Assembly: GCF_050379415.1 (NCBI RefSeq)
Contig: NZ_JBNRLS010000003.1
Coordinates: 434,001 to 498,000, forward strand
DNA length: 64,000 nucleotides
Direction of reading: 5' to 3'
From: Marinobacter sp050379415
GTDB lineage: Bacteria > Pseudomonadota > Gammaproteobacteria > Pseudomonadales > Oleiphilaceae
Shown: positions 61,067 through 64,000 of the stretch, piece after piece
How positions within the stretch are numbered: the first letter of the stretch is position 1
Layout: every line of letters begins with the position of its first letter
The notes under the pieces: model-generated
Told to the model about the DNA's origin: nothing
The model's input: the letters and a program-made list of their open reading frames with translations, nothing else
Database searches by the model: none
Made by a program: the position numbers and the translations under genes

Positions 61067-63265
61067 TTAGCCCGTCGTCACTTCTTTACGTTTTTTCTGC
61101 TGGCTCTGGCTTTTTTTACCGCGCCGCCAACCGTGCAGTTTCTCAAGAAGCTTGAGGATGCCTTCCGGCGCGTGGGCGCGTTTCCATTCGCCGGCCGCGT
61201 ACTTGGCGGACTCGTTCCAGGTCGGGTAGGGGTGGATGGTACCCAGGATCTTGTTCAGGCCCAGGCCATGTTTCATCGCCAGGGTGAATTCCGCCAGGAT
61301 TTCACCGGCGTGGGTGCCTACTACAACCGCGCCCAGAATCTTGTCCTTGCCCGGCGGTGTCAGCACCTTGATGAAGCCATAGTCCTCGCTCTCGGCTATC
61401 GCCCGGTCCAGATCATCCAGGCCGTAACGGGTGATCTCGTAAGCAACTCCCTTATCCTTCGCTTCGGCTTCGCTCAGGCCGACCCTTGCCACTTCCGGCG
61501 AGGTGAAGGTGACCCAGGGCATTACCCGGTAGTCCACCCGGAAGCGCTTGAACTGGCCAAACAAACCATTCACCGCGGCATACCAGGCCTGATGGGCAGC
61601 GGCGTGGGTAAACTGGTAAGGCCCGGCCACGTCGCCACAGGCAAACACGTTCGGATAACGCAGACTCATATCCTCTTCAACCGGCACGGTACCGTTGGGC
61701 AGGGTGTCCACGCCTATCCGCTCCAGGTTCAGACCGGAGGTGTTGGCGGCGCGGCCTACCGCTACCAAAACCTGATCGAAGGGAATTCTCACGCGTTCAC
61801 CCTCATGATCGCAGTAGGCGACCTTCTCACCGTTCTCTATGCGGAACTCGGACGCAGAATGATTAAGCCGGACGTCGATGCCATCGGCCTCGAACTGTTT
61901 CATCACCACTAACGCAACATCCGCATCTTCCTTCGGCAGCAGACGCTCGCCCCGCTCCACCTGAGTTACCTTGCTGCCAAGGCGCACAAAAGCATGGGCC
62001 AGCTCGGAGCCAATCGGACCACCGCCCAGTACCAGCAAGCGCTCCGGTTGTTCCTGTAGCTCCCACAGGTTGTCGGAAGTCAGTGGCTGCATGTCTTCAA
62101 GCCCCGGGATCGGCGGCATGGCTGGCTTGCCACCAGTGGCGACAATGATGCCGCGCGCAGTCAATCGATCGGTACGGCCATCGTTGTGCCGAACCTCCAG
62201 TTCCCAGGGAGATACGAAACTCGCCTCGCCAGAGATGCAATCCACACCCAACTTGCGGTAGCGCTCGGGGGAATCGTGGGGCTCGACCTTGGCCATCACG
62301 TCCTTGACCCGGTTCATGATGTTCTTGAACGAGCCTTTGACCGGCACCGATTCCAGCCCATAGCGGTTGGCATGACGTAGCGTGTCTGCAGCCTTGGCGC
62401 TGCGAATCAGGGCCTTGGAAGGCACGCAGCCGGTGTTGAGACAGTCACCGCCCATTTTGTGCTTCTCGATCAGCGCCACTTTTGCCTTGACTGCCGCGGC
62501 GATGTAGGCCGAAACCAGTCCTGCCGAACCGCCGCCAATGACCAGCAGGTTGTAGTCAAAATGCTCGGGTTTCTGCCAACCGGCATACACCCGCCGACGG
62601 CGGATAAAGCCCACGACAAACTTGGCAATAAGGGGGAACAGCCCGAGCAGGGCGAAGGACAGGAGCAGGTCGGCGGACACGATGTCGCCAGTGGACTGGA
62701 TCTGACCCAGCTGGGTGCCGGCATTTACATAGACAAAGGTCCCCGGCAGCATGGCAATCCAGCTAACCAGGGCATAAGTGCGCAACTTCATGCCGGTCAG
62801 GCCCATGGCCAGATTGATCAAAAAGAACGGGAATACCGGCACAAGACGAAGTGTTGCCAGGTAGAACACGCCATCTTTCTCAATGCCACGATCAATTTTC
62901 CCGATGGTAGTCCTGTATCTATTCAGCAGCGTGTCACGCAGCAAGAAACGAGCGATCAGAAACGCAAGCGATGCACCTGCCGTTGAGGCGATAGACACGG
63001 TGATCAGACCATACCAGTTGCCAAAAAACGCCCCGCCTGCCAACGTCATGACCGCAGCCCCGGGTAACGAAAGAGCGGTCACAAACACATAGGCGATGCC
63101 ATATAGCCCGAGCGCGAACACAAGGTGCTCGCTGATCCACTGCTCCAGGGCTAACCGATTCGTTTTCAGCGCGTCCAGCGTAAGCCACTCATTGCCACCG
63201 AGCCCCCAGAATATGACGACCGCGACGACGATCGTTCCAATAAGGACCAGTTTGCCAGTCTTCAT
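61067..63265 (-). CDS. Fused VTT-domain / FAD-dependent disulfide oxidoreductase
   Basis: A 732-residue protein. Residues about 1-215 are membrane helices with a TVP38/TMEM64 (VTT) domain (LAGGAFFGNWYGLITVSIASTAGASLAFLIARFLL). Residues about 235 onward are a pyridine nucleotide-disulfide oxidoreductase of the mercuric reductase/dihydrolipoamide dehydrogenase type: LLVIGGGSAGLVSAYIAAA, redox-active GGDCLNTGCVPSKA, and GGGPIGSELAHAF. The C-terminal dimerisation domain follows (VTFTSPEVARVGLSEAEA). The ATG at 63265 with GGAGAAG upstream is preferred over an ATG at 63277, which has none. Confidence 0.9.
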   Translation of the reverse strand: MKTGKLVLIGTIVVAVVIFWGLGGNEWLTLDALKTNRLALEQWISEHLVFALGLYGIAYVFVTALSLPGAAVMTLAGGAFFGNWYGLITVSIASTAGASLAFLIARFLLRDTLLNRYRTTIGKIDRGIEKDGVFYLATLRLVPVFPFFLINLAMGLTGMKLRTYALVSWIAMLPGTFVYVNAGTQLGQIQSTGDIVSADLLLSFALLGLFPLIAKFVVGFIRRRRVYAGWQKPEHFDYNLLVIGGGSAGLVSAYIAAAVKAKVALIEKHKMGGDCLNTGCVPSKALIRSAKAADTLRHANRYGLESVPVKGSFKNIMNRVKDVMAKVEPHDSPERYRKLGVDCISGEASFVSPWELEVRHNDGRTDRLTARGIIVATGGKPAMPPIPGLEDMQPLTSDNLWELQEQPERLLVLGGGPIGSELAHAFVRLGSKVTQVERGERLLPKEDADVALVVMKQFEADGIDVRLNHSASEFRIENGEKVAYCDHEGERVRIPFDQVLVAVGRAANTSGLNLERIGVDTLPNGTVPVEEDMSLRYPNVFACGDVAGPYQFTHAAAHQAWYAAVNGLFGQFKRFRVDYRVMPWVTFTSPEVARVGLSEAEAKDKGVAYEITRYGLDDLDRAIAESEDYGFIKVLTPPGKDKILGAVVVGTHAGEILAEFTLAMKHGLGLNKILGTIHPYPTWNESAKYAAGEWKRAHAPEGILKLLEKLHGWRRGKKSQSQQKKRKEVTTG

Positions 63266-63494
63266 GAGCTTCTCCATGAATGGTGTATCTGTATGCTGAA
63301 CACCCCAAGCGCCAATATGTTACATGCGGAGCTGTTCACATCATCCAGCCTACCTCATACCTACGCCATAATTTGTCACAGAGTTCTATATATTCAGTAA
63401 ACCCACGATAAATATGACGCCCTGGCCTCCGGTTCAGGCCCCGACGACTCTCTCACATTGATGCGCCTGGAGTTGACCCGTGGTCTGAAGTAAA

Positions 63495-63517
63495 ATTTTT
63501 GAGTGCTCACTCAAATT
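63495..63517. promoter_or_regulatory. Palindromic TetR-type operator candidate
   Basis: The segment contains TTTGAGTG-CT-CACTCAAA (63499-63516), an 8-bp perfect dyad with a 2-bp centre. It lies in the 305-bp region between the oxidoreductase and ECF sigma genes, about 70 bp upstream of the latter. TGAGTG/CACTCA dyads are common TetR-family operators; no regulator gene is in the window. A weaker GGCCT/AGGCC hairpin is also present around 63423-63442. Confidence 0.5.
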
Positions 63518-63582
63518 TCAGGAACTTCTATCTTATCCAAAGGACTATCAAGCATAAATCAACGAACTCGGGAAGCAGGGGC

Positions 63583-64000
63583 ATGCCAGTCAGGGAAGGG
63601 TCAGAACAAGACCTCATTACGTTGCTCAAAGCGCAGGACGGTCAGGCATTCAGTGAGGCTGTCTCAACCTACACGCCTGGTATGATGGCCGTCGCCAGAT
63701 TCTATCTTGATCCTTCAACGGCAGAGGAAGTGGTCCAGGACTGTTGGGTAACGGTCATTGACGCGATAGAGAAATTCGAAGGTCGCTCCGGCCTGAAAAC
63801 CTGGTTGCACCGGATCGTCGCAAACCGGTGCAAGAACAAGCTCCGCGCCAGCAAACGTGAAGTCGCTACCGATTTTTCCGAGAGTCTCGAGCCGGAGCTG
63901 GCCGAACGATTCAACGCCACCGGCCGTTGGGATGTGCCGCCAAAGCTGCAATTCCACGAATCCGCCGATACCCTTATGGAAAATGGCGCACTCAGTGATT
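63583..64000 (+). CDS. ECF RNA polymerase sigma factor (3' partial)
   Basis: A frame open to the end of the window (139 codons) with no stop. The translation begins MPVREGSEQDLITLLKAQDG and shows sigma region 2: QAFSEAVSTYTPGMMAVARFYLDPSTAEEVVQDCWVTVIDAIEKFEGRSGLKTWLHRIVANRCKNKL. Region 4 lies beyond the right edge. CAGGGG lies just upstream of the ATG. A linker of about 40 residues (FSESLEPELAERFNATGRWDVPPK) follows region 2, as in some ECF groups with extended linkers. Confidence 0.88.
   Translation, partial: MPVREGSEQDLITLLKAQDGQAFSEAVSTYTPGMMAVARFYLDPSTAEEVVQDCWVTVIDAIEKFEGRSGLKTWLHRIVANRCKNKLRASKREVATDFSESLEPELAERFNATGRWDVPPKLQFHESADTLMENGALSD

Overview
The window is a gene-dense, GC-rich chromosomal segment of a marine gammaproteobacterium. 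The best fit is Marinobacter or a close relative. This is an inference from gene content: ectoine genes with a dedicated aspartokinase, a wax ester synthase/DGAT, sodium-coupled symporters, an assimilatory nitrate cluster controlled by sigma-54 and NasR, and an abundance of c-di-GMP proteins. No rRNA, tRNA, CRISPR array, insertion sequence or prophage was seen.

Layout. 1-7.8 kb: end of a GGDEF-EAL-receiver protein, S-formylglutathione hydrolase, CBS protein, alanine/glycine symporter, 1-Cys peroxiredoxin, and the methionine transporter metNIQ. 7.9-13.4 kb: an ECF sigma/RskA-type anti-sigma pair divergent from a DUF4331 - lipoprotein - TPR - HupE/UreJ operon. 13.4-19.6 kb: hypothetical protein, amidase, transglycosylase-like protein, TauE-type exporter and a membrane diguanylate cyclase. 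19.7-22.1 kb: a Fur-box-preceded exbB-exbD-exbD-tonB operon. 22.3-23.7 kb: an orphan Hcp and an SprT-like protein. 23.7-36.2 kb: nitrate assimilation, with nasA on the minus strand, nrtABC on plus, nasR on minus, and a FAD reductase plus nirB and nirD on plus. 36.4-53.4 kb: wax ester synthase, TM2 protein, AraC regulator with a divergent metal-dependent hydrolase, amidotransferase, a second cyclase, SDR, yfbR, an orphan binding protein, DUF748, an MHYT protein, pdxH, a phosphopantetheinyl transferase, tag, two small DUF proteins and an RpoS/RpoD-type sigma factor. 53.6-57.1 kb: ectA-ectB-ask with no ectC. 57.3-63.3 kb: a minus-strand set of VTT/FAD oxidoreductase, radical SAM protein, Na+/solute symporter and phosphoesterase. 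The window ends inside another ECF sigma gene.

How parts work together. In the nitrate cluster, the ABC transporter imports nitrate, NasA reduces it to nitrite and NirBD reduces nitrite to ammonium. Three transcription units each begin with a leader ending in an intrinsic terminator. In two of them a hexaloop hairpin overlaps the terminator's 5' arm, as expected for the ANTAR antiterminator NasR encoded in the middle. Two of the three have clear -24/-12 promoters.

The most unusual signal is a set of intergenic stem-loops. Four copies share a core of about 22 nt (AACTCGCTGCGCTCAGACAA followed by TT). Two other elements share a 48-nt block. In both families each copy sits in the loop of a long inverted repeat whose outer arms differ between loci yet remain self-complementary at each locus. 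Other points of interest are the missing ectC, the uncharacterised DUF4331/HupE and radical SAM/symporter clusters, and a hexanucleotide microsatellite in tonB.
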